NCBI GenBank assembly: GCA_944989445.1
Contig: CALYLW010001097.1
Span: forward strand, 380,671 to 444,670
DNA length: 64,000 bases
Direction of reading: 5' to 3'
Source of the DNA: Ampullaceana balthica
Taxonomy: Eukaryota; Mollusca; Gastropoda; Lymnaeidae
Part shown: one piece after another, positions 11,505 to 24,700 of the stretch
How positions within the stretch are numbered: the first letter of the stretch is position 1
Layout of the letters: every line of letters begins with the position of its first letter
Notes under the pieces: model-generated
Told to the model about the DNA's origin: nothing
What the model saw: only the letters and a program-made list of their open reading frames with translations
The model's database searches: none
Translations under genes and position numbers: made by a program

Positions 11505-14010
11505 GCCTGAGTAGCTGGTCCTCTGTGTTGAGAGCTTCGACACACACGGTGAATGGGAACTTTTGTTGCAGTGAGCTGTAGCCACGGTGAACAAGATGGG
11601 GTTATATTTTAGGCAAAACCAAAATTCCATCAATTTGAAATCATCTCTTGCAAGAAGTGGGGAACATGAAATTTGCCATTTTTGTTCTGAGCATGTTTGT
11701 TTCTGCTGATAACAAAACTGAAGCATGAAGAGTTTTCAGTCAAATCATTTTTTTGACAAATTAGACCAGGTTATTTAGGTTGCATTAAAAAAACAAAAAC
11801 ATGTCTCTCGTTATTAGATATTGTTGATGCTGATATTAGTTTCAACAGCTTTGAGAAGTTTCAATGGATTTAGTCATCACCTGTTTCAAATAATTGAATT
11901 GTTTAAGATGAACACCTCAATCCTCTGTGAAAAAAACCCTAAACATTTTGAGCTATTTGTAACAAATACAATTATCAATTAAACAGTTAGTGGCTGATAA
12001 TGAAAATAGTTATAAAAGAGAGACTCAATGTCCATATGAAACAACATGGACTTGGCACACCAGCCTTACAAACAACGAACATATTAAACCTAAAGTTGGA
12101 ACAAATCCCATCTTTGTTAAAATAAACCCGTTACCTCCAAAGCTACTGGAAAACATTTCTCGTCAAATTTTTAAAAAATCACATTTCATTTATCTTAATA
12201 AAAGTTAGATTAAAAGTTAAACTTTAATTGTATGAAATACAACAATTTATAATGGTTCAATTGATCACAACACCTAGAAATACTGGGGCAGCTTGTACTG
12301 GTAAAAGGTTTGAAGTACATGACTCTATAGTAATGTGTGATACAACATTAAAAAATGTGAGAAGACTTATGTTACTCAATGGAGCTGGGGATAACGTAAT
12401 ATGCATATGGTAGATAAAAGGCTTATTTATTTATTAAGGTCAGACGTCAGATTTGTCAATCTCATCTCTTATGTGACTGTTTTATGTAAAGTATGTCAAT
12501 GACATTTGAAAGCAAATCTAAACAAATCAACAAACCACAACATTATATCTCTAGTATTTTAAAAATAATTATTAAAAAATATTTTAGAGCTTGAATATTA
12601 GTTGAAAGTGAACTTTTTTGTTAAAATAATTTATTTAAACTGTTCTTTTTCTTCTCTCATCCTTTCCTTTATTATTTATTGTCTCATTAGTTCTTGGGTT
12701 CTAGCCAAATTGGTGTACCAAAAAGTGCCATGTGCAGTAAATGCAGTCAACAAGTTAATTGATTTGTTTTGGAAGCCCAACTTGATGCTCATGAATAAAT
12801 TTAGAGTAAATAGTCTCCCCTTCTGGTGTGTTATTAGTTTATGTCAAAACTACAGTCACTTTATGTGGGCACTTCAAGGAAAATTTAACAGCTTCAGTAA
12901 TGGCTCCCACACCTGCTAATATTTCACTTGACACTGCCCGTCTGTGTGAGAGATCAAAAATAAAGCTTGCCTGTGCCACATTATAATTTCCAAAATGCAA
13001 CACGAAAACAATAGTATTGTGTTTTATGTTTTGAGTGTTTCTTCTTCCCCTTGTAAAGCATTTCAATTTAGGTTTGTTATACTCAAACTTTTCAGCTCAA
13101 TTATGTTTTTAACGATTGCTTCACACTCTTAAGGGCCAAGACTTGTTCATATAAGAATGTATGGGTTATAGTTATAAAAATGCATTGTTGTGGTGGTATA
13201 TAGAAATAGCTGCAAATAGGTGAATGAGGCTAAAACACTTGTGTGTGGGAACTTTGGTTTCAGAAGTCTTAACTTTGACATATGAGGCAGCTCACTTGTA
13301 ATGCAATATCACACATCTATGGTTAAATTGTTTAACATGTTTCTCTGCTCCTAGCCCGGAGTCAACTAGAGATCAACATATAAGTTCTGACCCTTCGTTT
13401 GTGTACATCCTTTGTTGACATGTGATGAGGGTGTGCGGTTGTTTTTGAGGGGCATTGAAGACAAATGATTATAGGGCATTCAGAACATGTTAATTTGCTA
13501 AGGAAGAAACCAAATGCTGAAAAGGTATGTCTGTACACAAGACAATTTTTTTTTAAAAATGTGATTGAATGCGACACCTCTTTTAGTGTCAACTCATCGA
13601 CATGAAATAACAGATAGATAGATGTGCCATTTTTCATTGTGCATCTTTTTCATAGATTAAAATATCATTTTAGCTCCAGCAGCTACAAATATGTTGTTTA
13701 CCACTGTATATGGGTGTATTTGAATGGTGCTGTTAACTGTGAATTTATTATAAAGATGTTTCTTGAACATTTTCTGGACGAGTTATAACAATTTTCCCCA
13801 ATGCCATATAGTCCTCAAACTTTTGAATTGTCAACTCATGTCCTTTAAATACTGATATTTGAGACTTTGATTATATGCCATTCTCTGTTTGCTGATTCTC
13901 TAATACTGATCTTACTTGGTGTGTCTTGTATATTGTTTTTCTGAACAGAATTTGATTATGCTAAATAATTTGATTATTTTGTGCTAACTTAACTGCAGAA
14001 TAAATACAAT
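11505..14010 (+). other. Probable RagC/D 3' UTR
   Basis: No protein gene or clear repeat is seen after the RagC/D stop. AATAAA occurs at 13999-14004, with further copies near 14747 and 15483, so the UTR could be 2.5 to 4 kb long. Small ORFs here (for example 11990-12208 and 12602-12919) show no recognisable domain. The true cleavage site cannot be fixed without transcripts. Confidence 0.4.
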
Positions 14011-16198
14011 TAAAAGTATTGTGTGGATGTCTAATAAGTGAATTGTTGCAAGATATTAATGATTTTCTTTTGTACAAACATCAAATGGACTGAAGGTAAA
14101 AACATACGTTGGTCAGAGGTCATGGACTAAGAACTCTTGTTTGTCATAAAACATGCACCATGCATAAAAGTTGATTTATTAATGCATTTAATTTTTGGCA
14201 CATAATGTCATTAGTTAATTTTTTTTATACTAAAAGTTTGCCCCTATTACTTAAAATAAATTTTAAGTCATGTACCCGGTACTAATTCACATGTTTAACA
14301 TAAAAAAATTATATATTAATGATTAGAAAAAAATAACTTGTTGTAATTTACAAAGCTTGATTTGGCAAAAACAATGAGACATCTGTTTATTTAAATCCAA
14401 ACAGCACCTGGCCTGCTCCTGTAGTGTAAAGTTAAAATTCAATGTTTGTGTGAAATAGAAACCTGGCCCATAACTAGAGCTGTGCATTTTTAGTTCAAGC
14501 TGTTTTTTTGTTGTTGTTTTGTTTATGTTATTGCTGAGATACTTATAGCCAAATTTTGTCATTGCATTAATCCCAATACTTTAGATTTAGTCATATGAAA
14601 TATTGAGATTATATTTTCCGAGGGCTATGTTTATGCTGCATTTGTTGACTTTTCTTTCACACAATTTTACTTCATAATTACTGCACATTCTCTTCTTTAG
14701 TTCAAGTTAATTGCATCAAACAGATATATATGTTTTTCATTATGAAATAAAATGCAACAGTATAAGTGGTCTTGGGTGCTCTCACAAGATATATTATTTA
14801 TTAAATGACAGGTTCATTGAATCATTATCCCTCTATTGATTTTGTTCCCCTTATAACTTAATATCAATCTTCTAAAGTTGTCCTGGGTGTGAAAATGAAG
14901 GTATCATGAATTTATTTAATTTGTATCGCCTGCTTTGACCAATCTAGTTGCACAAAGTTAAGAGGGAAGAGTATACAAGCATTGTTATTTTTAGCTTTTG
15001 TTTTGTGCTTCTGAAGAGGCATTGCATTTGTTTAGTATCATTAAAATTCACTCTAATGATTTTTTTTCCTATCTTATGCACACTCCTTAATAAGTTAGAG
15101 ATTTTCCCAGAATTTTAACAAATTCCTCATTCACCCCAGCATTTGTTCCCAGAGACAAGGTCAAGAAACTTGTCCCAGACATTTGTACCAAGCGGGAACC
15201 AGCATGTACCATAGCAACAAATCCCTTGTTGTTAATGTTTTGTCTATTTTACTATTACATATTACACCATGTTCTGAAATTGTTCTATTTCACCAATGAA
15301 GGCATAGTGCAGTGGAGTCCTGTTTTGATCTACAGGCTTATGCTGTGTGAATCAACCCTACATAACTACTGCAAACCGGTAATCAGACTGACTGCTTTAA
15401 AAAATGTTTTCTATATTGCATGTGTGAGCATTTATGATAAAGAATATGTAAAATGCATCAATTACATTAAAATTATGATTGAATAAAATAACTTTGCTTT
15501 ATGTTTGGTTATTTTAAGCAATTAAATATGGATTGTAAAGTTGGGAGACTTATTAACAAATTTTTTCCCTAATTTAAAATAAAATAGAAATGTACAAGCA
15601 ATGATATTAAATTATAATGAACTCTTTTTAATGTTTCTGTCTCGATGGTTGAGAGTATGATATGGTAAAATGTTTTTAGTTTTTTTTATAATTGAGTAGA
15701 AGTTAAAGTATAATGCAGTTAAATTTGATGCAGAGGTCAGAAAAATATTGAATGGTATAAATGAGGCTTGCCACCATTTTGATCAAAGACTTTTCTTTAT
15801 GTGAGAGACCTTCCCATGATATTTTATTTTGGCCAGTTTATTGGGTGACCAAGATCAATTTTTTTTATAAATATATAATTCACAATTTTTATTTTAGTTT
15901 AGCTGGTGTGCAATTGAATGAAAAAAAAGTATTTAAACACTTTAGCACAGTATCATTTAATTTATTAAAAATATTTGTAATTTCGATAATTACAAAATCA
16001 CTAAGAATGAGAGGTAGTTGCTTGCATTTAAGATATTTCAGTGTCACCTCATTTTCAGTTGGCCATGGTCTAGTTAATATTCATGTTTCAGTCTTTGCTG
16101 CTTATTGAGTAATACATGGTATGTCAGCCAACTTGAGTACAGGCAATAGTAAATGTGCCAGGATGTCTTCCTCATAGTTTTTTTTTAAAAGGTGGTTG
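14011..16198. other. Convergent intergenic/3' UTR region, no gene seen
   Basis: AT-rich sequence between the convergent 3' ends of RagC/D (+) and the Rab gene (-). ORFs at 15226-15486 and 15761-16108 have no recognisable motif. The region is probably UTR and spacer. Confidence 0.5.
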
Positions 16199-18380
16199 TT
16201 AAATAAGACATTTTGAATTTTTATTTTGCTTTCCTTTACTATTTTTCTTAGAACCAAATAATCTAATGGGTCCTCCCCTTGTACTTCCAACTGGTCCTGG
16301 TGCTGTGCTACACTTCAAGTCTTGTTCATTTTCTTTGTCCACTGTTAACATTCTTGCTATTAATGCCTTGATGACAGAAATAAAAATATAGATTTATGAT
16401 ACATTAGTTCATAAAATATCATAGGTTTAAGCCACTTGGCTATTCTTTATTTATTTTCATATACAAATGTAAAAATATCCTTTTTTCTACACGACTGAAC
16501 ACAGATAACTTCACATTATGCCAAGGGACATTGTCCTACAAATACAACTGTTTTTATTTGTTGGAATGAATTAATATCCCCACCTATTTCTAAAGATAGC
16601 TTAATGAATGCACATACGAACCTGGAACGCGTTCATAATATTGATATCAGCCCTGGCACTTGTCTCGAAGAAAGAGCAGTTTCTTTCACTTGCTAACTTG
16701 GCGCCTTCTTCTCTACTTACCTGTCTGTAAGATTCACCTACGTCGGCCTTGTTTCCAATAACCAACTGGTAAAAAGTTCATTTTGAAATAGATCTGTTAC
16801 ACACACAAAAATTCTAGCACTTTTTAAAGTAGCGAAAGTGTATTCTTTAAATGCATAAATGGCAAAAAATGTTTTGATAAGGATACATGACAGTTTGTCT
16901 TCAAATATGTGGGAAAAAATTCAAGAAGGGACTGTGTGATCTTTCAATGGGATGAAAGTGAATTCAACTAAAGCCATCCCACATCCCCCCCCCCACCCAA
17001 CATTTGCCTGTATCTTGACTCACACTGTAAACTAGAGCAGACCATACGTACAAGCACTCTGTCTGGTACTGTGAGTTGTTCTATTTGATCTAACCAAGTG
17101 GGAATTTGATCAAAGGTTTGTTTTTTAGTGATGTCATACATAAGGATAACACCTTTGGTGCCCCTGTAGTAGGAGTTGGTGATTGTGCGAAATCGCTCCT
17201 GACCAGCTGTGTCCCATACCTGCAAAAGTAGAAGTTTTCATGTCATCAAAGGGTGAAATTTGCACTACATCCTCCCTAACCCTACCATTCAACACAAAAA
17301 AAGTAGATATAACATAGGTTAGAAATTAGATTGCATAATTTTAAATATGTATCTGTTTTGATGTTTGTTTTCTTTTGATAGGTTTTTAATTTAAAAAAAA
17401 AGGCTTTAAATGTGTAAAGGCATTAAATGTGTAAAGACATTAAATGTGTAATGGCATTAAATGTGTAAAGGCATTAAATGTGTAAGGGCATTAAATGTGT
17501 AAAGGCATTAAATGTGTAAATACTCTTATTATATTAATGGAGGTCATCTGAAAAGGTACTTTGAGTAAGGTGGATTTCTGCATTAGCATGATCATAATTA
17601 AAGGAAGGGAAATTATGATGCGGAAAATAGATGATATTTTTTAATTAATTTGTTTTAAAAGTCCTCCTATGAAAATTTGTACCTGCAATTTGACAATCTC
17701 ACCATTCTCAGTTTCAAAAGATTTAGTACAAAAGTCTACACCTATTGTAGGCAGGTAATCCTCACTAAATGTTTGTTCAATGAATCTGAAAAAAAAATCT
17801 TATAATGTATTCGTTGAAACATAGAGAAGTGGCTATCATTTATAAGAGATAAGATACCTTTTATTCAAGCTCACACTAAATTTATTGATCATTTTTACTA
17901 CTATATATATTTGAGAGGGGGGAGGGGTCGGCACATGCTCCTGTAGTATTAAAGAGGATACTCAACTAGTCAAAGGGGCTAATGAATGATGGTAGTATTA
18001 TTTTATTATAAACTATATGTTGAGAGGAGGCAGTAGATTATTTCAGTCTCTATATTTGTAGGAATGAGCAGCTCTTTTATTGCATTCTTGCTGTTAAATT
18101 GTCAGCCAGAATTGTCTGTCGTGGCCTCGTCTGCTTTTAGGAAGAGATCGAGTCAATCAATTAATAGAAACTATAAACTATTCCATCCTCCTGTCTACAT
18201 TTGTATAAATTTCATCAAATAAAGCACTTTACAAGTAATTTAAAGATGTAGTCAGGCTCACCTTTTCAGAAAACACGTTTTTCCAACGCTCTCATTACCG
18301 ACAATGATGACTTTAAACAAATGTGTAAAATTAACCGTCTCATTTGAAGATGCCCTTACTGCCTTTAATTCACCACCCAT
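16199..18380 (-). CDS. Rab family small GTPase (Rab8/10/35-like), complete
   Basis: Small GTPase of membrane traffic. Five minus-strand exons, 18380-18262, 17785-17683, 17219-17052, 16765-16622 and 16366-16199, join in frame to 233 aa. All introns are GT-AG. Motifs in order: P-loop GNESVGKT, switch I PTIGVDF, switch II WDTAGQERFRTITNSYYRG, G4 NKAD and G5 ETSA. This is a full GTPase core with the catalytic Gln (AGQE) present. An N-terminal extension of about 22 residues precedes LFKVIIVG. The C-terminal region is Lys/Asn/Ser-rich and ends SKCLI, leaving Cys third from the end. That is neither CAAX nor CC/CXC, so membrane anchoring is uncertain. It is closest by eye to the Rab8/10/35 group, but I cannot assign a subfamily. 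It is convergent with RagC/D and divergent from EEF1D. Confidence 0.93.
17403..17521. repeat. 17-bp minisatellite, 7 copies
   Basis: The unit AAATGTGTAAAGGCATT repeats seven times with single-base variants. It lies in the Rab intron between exons 17219 and 17683. Confidence 0.9.
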
Positions 18381-20032
18381 GATTATTGATATTTTTATTT
18401 TTTAAAGTGGTTATTGCTTTATATTTCACTAGAACTATACCATAATTTATATTTGATCTGCATCAATTAGTATTTACAAGTACTATTTCAAATAAATTAT
18501 TATAAGGAAGACGTCTGCTGTTGCCAAGAGAAGGTAAACAAACGAGAAATTACTCTTAAAATGTTGACCTATTTTCATAACCCGGAAACATTTCACTGTT
18601 ACAAGGTTACTTCCTTTTAAATAGTCGTCGTGGTTTGGAAACACGAAAGTTTCACATGTGAGAAATAAAATACTTTAAAAAGTTATAAACATTAATTTTA
18701 AATGTTCAGACCCAAAGAATTCTTTTGCAAATAATCTACATCTAAATTTAACATACTTATTTTGAAGTCTTAACTAGTTCTCAGTTAGCTTTATAATTGT
18801 AATCTTAAGTTTGTCAAGCAGAAAATTAAGACTAAACTTAGCTAAGTTAGTTAAGACAAGACTTAAGACTCAGTAAGACTGAAGTGAAGTGATAGTGACT
18901 AAGTCTAAGAATAATAATTAAGTACTTTCTACTTTCGTTATTACGGTAGAAGAAAAGTATAATATGAATTAAGAACGGGAAAGAGGTAGTCTAAGTACCC
19001 TAATCCACTCCAACGTCAACGTTGTTATTATTTTTAAAAAAACGGGGTTGACGTTCTATTATATTAATGTTAATGGTTTTGGTAATCTACCACTAAGTCC
19101 ACTACCACTCACATAAGTCATAACATAAGGCGTAAGCTTCAGGTAGTCAAAAATCATTTCATTTTGACAAATTATTTAAACAAACTCAAACAGGCTAGAT
19201 ATGAATGAGAATAACTTAACTGCATATAGTAGGCCTACAGTGAAGCTACTGATTAATCACTGGGTTTGAGTATAATCGAATCAAATGTTTAAGGTTAACA
19301 TGCGGCGCTCGGTTTCATTAATTTTAGACAAAGTTATTACTATTAAGATTAAATACAATGTTTGTTAAAATGGATAAGCTTCCTCATGGTAAAAAAATGG
19401 AAGTCGCTATGTCAATAGCAAATGGGGAAAAGACTAAAATAACCACTTACCCTCACTTTGCGCTCCGATTGTTCGTCTGAGAGAAATGAAAGTGAAACGT
19501 TATTTATATCCTCATGACTGGAATTCTTCGGTGAATAAAGTTTAAGTTAAAAAATTAGCTATTTTTAGGAAATGACGCATAGAAACCACAAAACATGATG
19601 TATACCCAACGCTGCCTTCCATTGTTAATCACAGTGGAATGCTACCAGCAGCCCGCGGTTTTCTGCGGCTCGCGCAGCGAGTATTGGAGTGCCTACTATA
19701 AATAAGACAAGCAAACACCTTTTGATAGGACAAGGCTTTTCAAACACACAGCTGTGGTCCATTATTAAAATTTTAATGAAATGTAGATAATAATAAGTAC
19801 TTCAATACCATACTCATACGTTGTAAGGGCATTCTTATGCACATGTCAAAAATTTAAGGAATAAATTTTTTTTAAACTTATCTATTAGTACTACAGTGAC
19901 CTCGGAATTCCCCTTTTTATTCACGGACAGAATGCTAAAATGCATGCAAAACAAAAGTGCATTAGTTTAATACTTTCTATTTTAAAAATGTTGTGATTTA
20001 TATATAAATAATATAAAAGCCCAGGTCACTCA
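18381..20032. other. Intergenic region upstream of Rab and EEF1D
   Basis: This is the left part of the 3.4-kb divergent intergenic space. It presumably holds the Rab promoter, but no TATA box or CpG island stands out. The stretch 18770-18990 is enriched in the words TTAAGACT and CTTAGT. The stretch 19640-19690 is GC-rich, with CCCGCGGTTTTCTGCGGCTC. No gene is seen. Confidence 0.5.
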
Positions 20033-20285
20033 TTCTGTCTCATTCCGTAACGCTGAGGGACATAGTACAATAGTCCATAGCAGTTAAAAAAGAAAGTTAT
20101 AATTTTGGTTTCAAGATTAACAGAGCGTGTGGTGTTTCTCGCCGTAAAATATTATATGACGTCAATTACCCAAACAATTATAAAATACTTTGTGTACATT
20201 TCAGGAAGTTTAATATTTTGTATTTATCAAACAAGGATAAGCTACTTGGGATTTTGAAAAAAGTGGGCGCCCTACAACCCCTAGG
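20033..20285 (-). repeat. Dispersed repeat, copy 1 (TGACGTCA-bearing)
   Basis: On the minus strand this matches the repeats at 23675-24060 and 45850-46190. Shared words include ACTTCCTGAAATGTACACAA, AGTATTTTATAATT and TTTTAACTGCTATGGAC. The copy includes the palindrome TGACGTCA. No inverted ends or ORF are visible, and the family is unknown. Confidence 0.75.
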
Positions 20286-21764
20286 CCCCTAGTTATATTA
20301 TATCCTCTTATTATTCTGTCATAAATTAATGGGTTTTCAATAATCTACCACTTAGTGTTGACAAGTCAAAAATCACTCAAGTGGTACTTTACTCTAGGGT
20401 TGACAGCGCTCAGGCAAAAGAAGGGCATATCTTTATTTTTAACGACTTTCATTTTCCTTACTTATTTGTGTTTTTTTTGTTGGGTTGATATCCTAAATGC
20501 ATTAAATCTTTTATGACATTTGACTTTATTCCAAATGTTTTTACTATTTCTTGTGGTGCTAAATAACGAGGCAGTGTCATTGTTCAGAAAAAGTGTCATA
20601 GGTTGGCAAAGGGATGGGGTGTGAACAATTTTAATGGCTATTTATGTACATAGTGTTTGTCAATTGTTTAAGGTATGACTACATCCCTGATAGCTGTAAG
20701 TGCCGTTATGCCACGGGGTCATTTTGAAAGTTTATATTCATAGTCTCTTTAAACTGATGAATTAGTCTATTATCAGCCTCTTTTTTTATACAATTTTGGT
20801 CAATCTCTAATACTAATGGGCTATTTCCGAAGATTAGGTATTTTTAGTATGCACCAACTTTGAAATTTTTGTTGAAGTACCTAGAAATAGAAGGAATTTG
20901 GAAATACAAATTTAAAGATTACACAACTTAAGAAACTAAAAGTTATAACAAATGTGTAAAAGACTTGTATCATAGACTCACTAAAAGGTAGCAAATAATT
21001 TCATTTCCTTTAAATGTGTTTCTCTAAAAAAAATTGAAAAAGATTTCAGGCTGTTATGTTTATTTACATAAAAAGAGTTTTAAGTTTTTCACATGCAGTG
21101 TTCATTTATATTTATTGGTCACTGGAGACAATTGTTATGTAAATTTTGGAGGCATTTAGAGAAGTGTAGGTAAAACTTGTTCTTTTATTTGAGAAAGCTT
21201 TGAGCAATCTCTACCCTTCACAGAAAAGCTGCTATTGAATATTCAACTCAAATGATTTTTGTAATGAACCTAATATAATGACAGCCCGGGGTACCTTTTA
21301 AAACCTTCAACAAATTGGTGTCTGGTAACTAGAATAAAGATTTTGGATACTTTTCAGTTACTAGTTATTTGAATAAAGATCTTTTAAGTACCCTTCAGCA
21401 TTGGTTAACTGAACCCCCCTGATATGAATAAATCACAAACTGCTATTGAGAATAAATTTATTAAACAAAAATAAGATAAAATTAAAATGCAAATGAGAAA
21501 CTGTTATAAAAAATATAAAAATTTAATTAAGGTAGTCCAAAAGTCTTTAAAAAAAATATTACCAGTATACTTGAAATTAATCTTGGAGCTAAAAAATATC
21601 CTAATAAATATCCTGACCAGTAATGAGCAACTACACATACTCATTACTGTTGAAAATCTATTTTTGTTTGTGATAAAAGTTTCTTGATATATAGTATAAG
21701 ACAAAGGTTATAACATATTTTCTTTCTCAAGACTTTTTCAGATTTCACCAATCATCACCTAGCA
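20286..21764. other. Upstream region of EEF1D, no other gene seen
   Basis: AT-rich sequence. A TTTTTCAG acceptor-like site at about 21734-21741 could mark the start of an exon containing the EEF1D start codon, which would put a 5' UTR intron upstream. The antisense ORF pair near 21487-21704 shows no recognisable domain. Confidence 0.4.
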
Positions 21765-24700
21765 ATGGCTAATCCTCTGTTGTCTGAAAATGTGTGGCTT
21801 CACCAACAAAAGTTTCTAGATGCTGAGTCATTGTATCGACAACTGGAAGCTGGAACTGCATCAGTCGGAGAAGTAAGTGTATTGCAGCAGCACAAATTTA
21901 TATATTTTCCAATTAGGCATTGTAAAACTGGTTAACTGGTCCTAAGAACTTACTTCAGTTCTTTTTAACATTGACCGGATAACTGATCTTCAATTTGTCT
22001 GCAATATCGTATTAGCCAGAGAGCTATTGTGATTGCCTCTAGTTAAGTGCCACAAGGTATAACTGTGAAAAGGAAGTCTGTTAGACAACTGAGTGCTGCA
22101 GGAACCTAGTTACACAACTGTGTATCTGACTGGACTCTATCGTGTTTTACATAACAATGTTTGACGTCAAATGGTAAATTAAGATTACAGCCGATGGTTG
22201 AAGAATAATATGTATATTAGGGGTCTACTGATATACATTTTTGCCGATACCCGTATTACCGATATTTTTTTTGCCAATGTGAGTATTTGTTAGGACAAAA
22301 ACTAGGGGTGTATTGATAATTGGTTAGGCTACTCAGTATCTGCGCTTTTCGTATACCTGGCAATCAGATTGTAAGTGATGCAGATGCAAGTATACAGTAA
22401 TTGCTCCAATAGCAAAGATGCACGCAGAATCGCAGATGTCTAAAACATTTCGTTTCATATAGAATAACAAAATGTACTTTGTGCAGACTTGTTGTCATTG
22501 GCAACCATTCATTCTTCAAAATGTCACTTGTGAAATGTTGGGACCTATACATGCTATCGATATTGCCGATATCCTGATATCGGTAGACCCCTAATGTATA
22601 TATTCTTTTTTGTGTTAATTTGTTTTTGCATTTTTATAGACTTTTCACTTGAGCTTCAGATAGACCTATAAATGATGCAAACGTTAGCATCAGTAATAGT
22701 AATAGGTAACATCTAAGAACTTAAATGTGAGCAGTGAAAGAAGCGGGCAAGTGTAGAGTTTCTAGAGTTGTGGCCTATTACCAAGCTAGTCATGGGAAAG
22801 ACATTGCTACAACTAACGGTTAAATGGTTAACCAGACTTTTAAAAAAAAGTTTGTCAGTCCTTTATACGGTTTTAACCGCCTTATAAAATATGTTATAAC
22901 CTAAAGAATTTTTTAGTTGAATTAGCAGCTATAGCCTAACTAAAATGGTAGTAATGGAAAAATAAAGATGTGAATTTTAAAAAAATAATTTGTTCTTTTG
23001 ATTATTATTTTAATATGACCAGAGGGGCATTTATATGCAGACTTCATAAATATGTAACATACAGGTCAAAGGAACTGAATATTGTTTTTCCCACTATCAA
23101 TAACTTAAATTTCTGTCTGAGCATGAAAATGTTCATATTATAGCCTATTTATTATTATTCTTTTGATGGTTATGCAGACATTGAGACCAAAGAAAATAAT
23201 TGCTAAGTCGCAGAACAAATATTCAAACTACCCATATCAGATTCTGGCTGGGGTTAGGATTTACTTTCCAGATAATTAATTGAAGTAAATTCTGGCCATT
23301 CCTTCTTTATCTTTATGTGAGTAACCAGACTGCAATGCCAGAGACTTGAAGAAGGACAAAAGTGGTAACTAGGGATTCATACCTTAACCAATAAATTGAG
23401 ATGATATTTTTTTAAGTTGAGAAGTTCAATTAGGCAACTGGTCATCCCATGAACAACTAAACTAAAAATGGAATTGTAATATATGTCTTTAGTGTTGGAA
23501 AATCTTTTTCAAAGTTAATGTAATTAATTTAATTAAGTCACCTTGAAAGAAATTACAGTATCTGGGAGCAGAGCAAACAGTGACAACTGGATAATTACAG
23601 TTTTGTTTTCTGTTACATAGTTTTATTTTTACTGGTATATTTTTAGTGTGTGGTTAATTGGTTGTTATATTTAAACTGGGTTTCGCTGGGGCGCCTATGC
23701 CGCTGTTTTTGGTAAAAAGCCCAAGTAACTTATCCTTGTTTGATAAATATGAAATATTAAACTTCCTGAAATGTACACAAAGTATTTTATAATTATAAAA
23801 TCTTAAATCCTCTTTTCACATCGTTCCCTTTTCCAAAATTAAAATATAAGCTAAAACAATGACGTCATATAATATTTTTACAGCGTGAAACACCACACGC
23901 TTTTTTAACTGCTATGGACTGTTGTACTGTATTAAAATATAAGCTCAAACAATGACGTCATATAATATTTTTTTACAGCGATAAACACCTCACGATTTTT
24001 TAACTGCTATGGACCGTTGTACTATGTTCCTCAGCATTCTCCATCCACTGACTTGGGCTATTATATTATTTATAAGTTGTAGCATAAAGTTTCTTTGTAT
24101 CCAAAATATTAAACATAAGATATTTAAAGTAAAAAAAGACAGAGCCAAATTCAACATTATTTGTAATTACATAACAATGTGAATTTACCAATAAGAAGAA
24201 AAAAATTAGAATTAAGCATATTCTGTGCTCAGGGGTTAGTACATGACATTACTTTTTGATATTTTTTTTTGATGAGTTACAGCATTGTGTACTTTTTATT
24301 TTATTTAGCAAAAAATGGTCTTCTGTGTAAATTAACTCTTACAAAATGAATGGTGCTTTGGGGTAATTGCAAGATATCTACTAGTGCTCGTGACATACTT
24401 TGAAAAAACTGTAATGATAATTTAACATTTTGTAACTCTTTTAATTAACTGAAATTTGAATCAAATATCAACTTATATGTTGTTAATTTACAAAATCAGT
24501 CATACTGCTAGTGAAAAGTAAAACATGTTTTAACTGGGTACAATAACTTAAATGTCATTTAATTGATTGACCTTAAATGTGCATCTCAACATGGGAATAT
24601 TTTTTTTTATTCAGCTGAGTTAAAAGTATTAACGGTTTTAGTGATTTTTTTAAAATATATTTTTTAATTCATAGAAAGTGAGTAACTCTTTGGCTGGTGA

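Noticed and set aside
12602..12919. 105-aa ORF downstream of RagC/D
   Set aside because: AT-rich sequence in a probable 3' UTR with hydrophobic low-complexity translation and no family resemblance.
16102..16290. 62-aa minus-strand ORF
   Set aside because: It is an alternative frame of the last Rab exon; the spliced Rab frame fits phase and length exactly.
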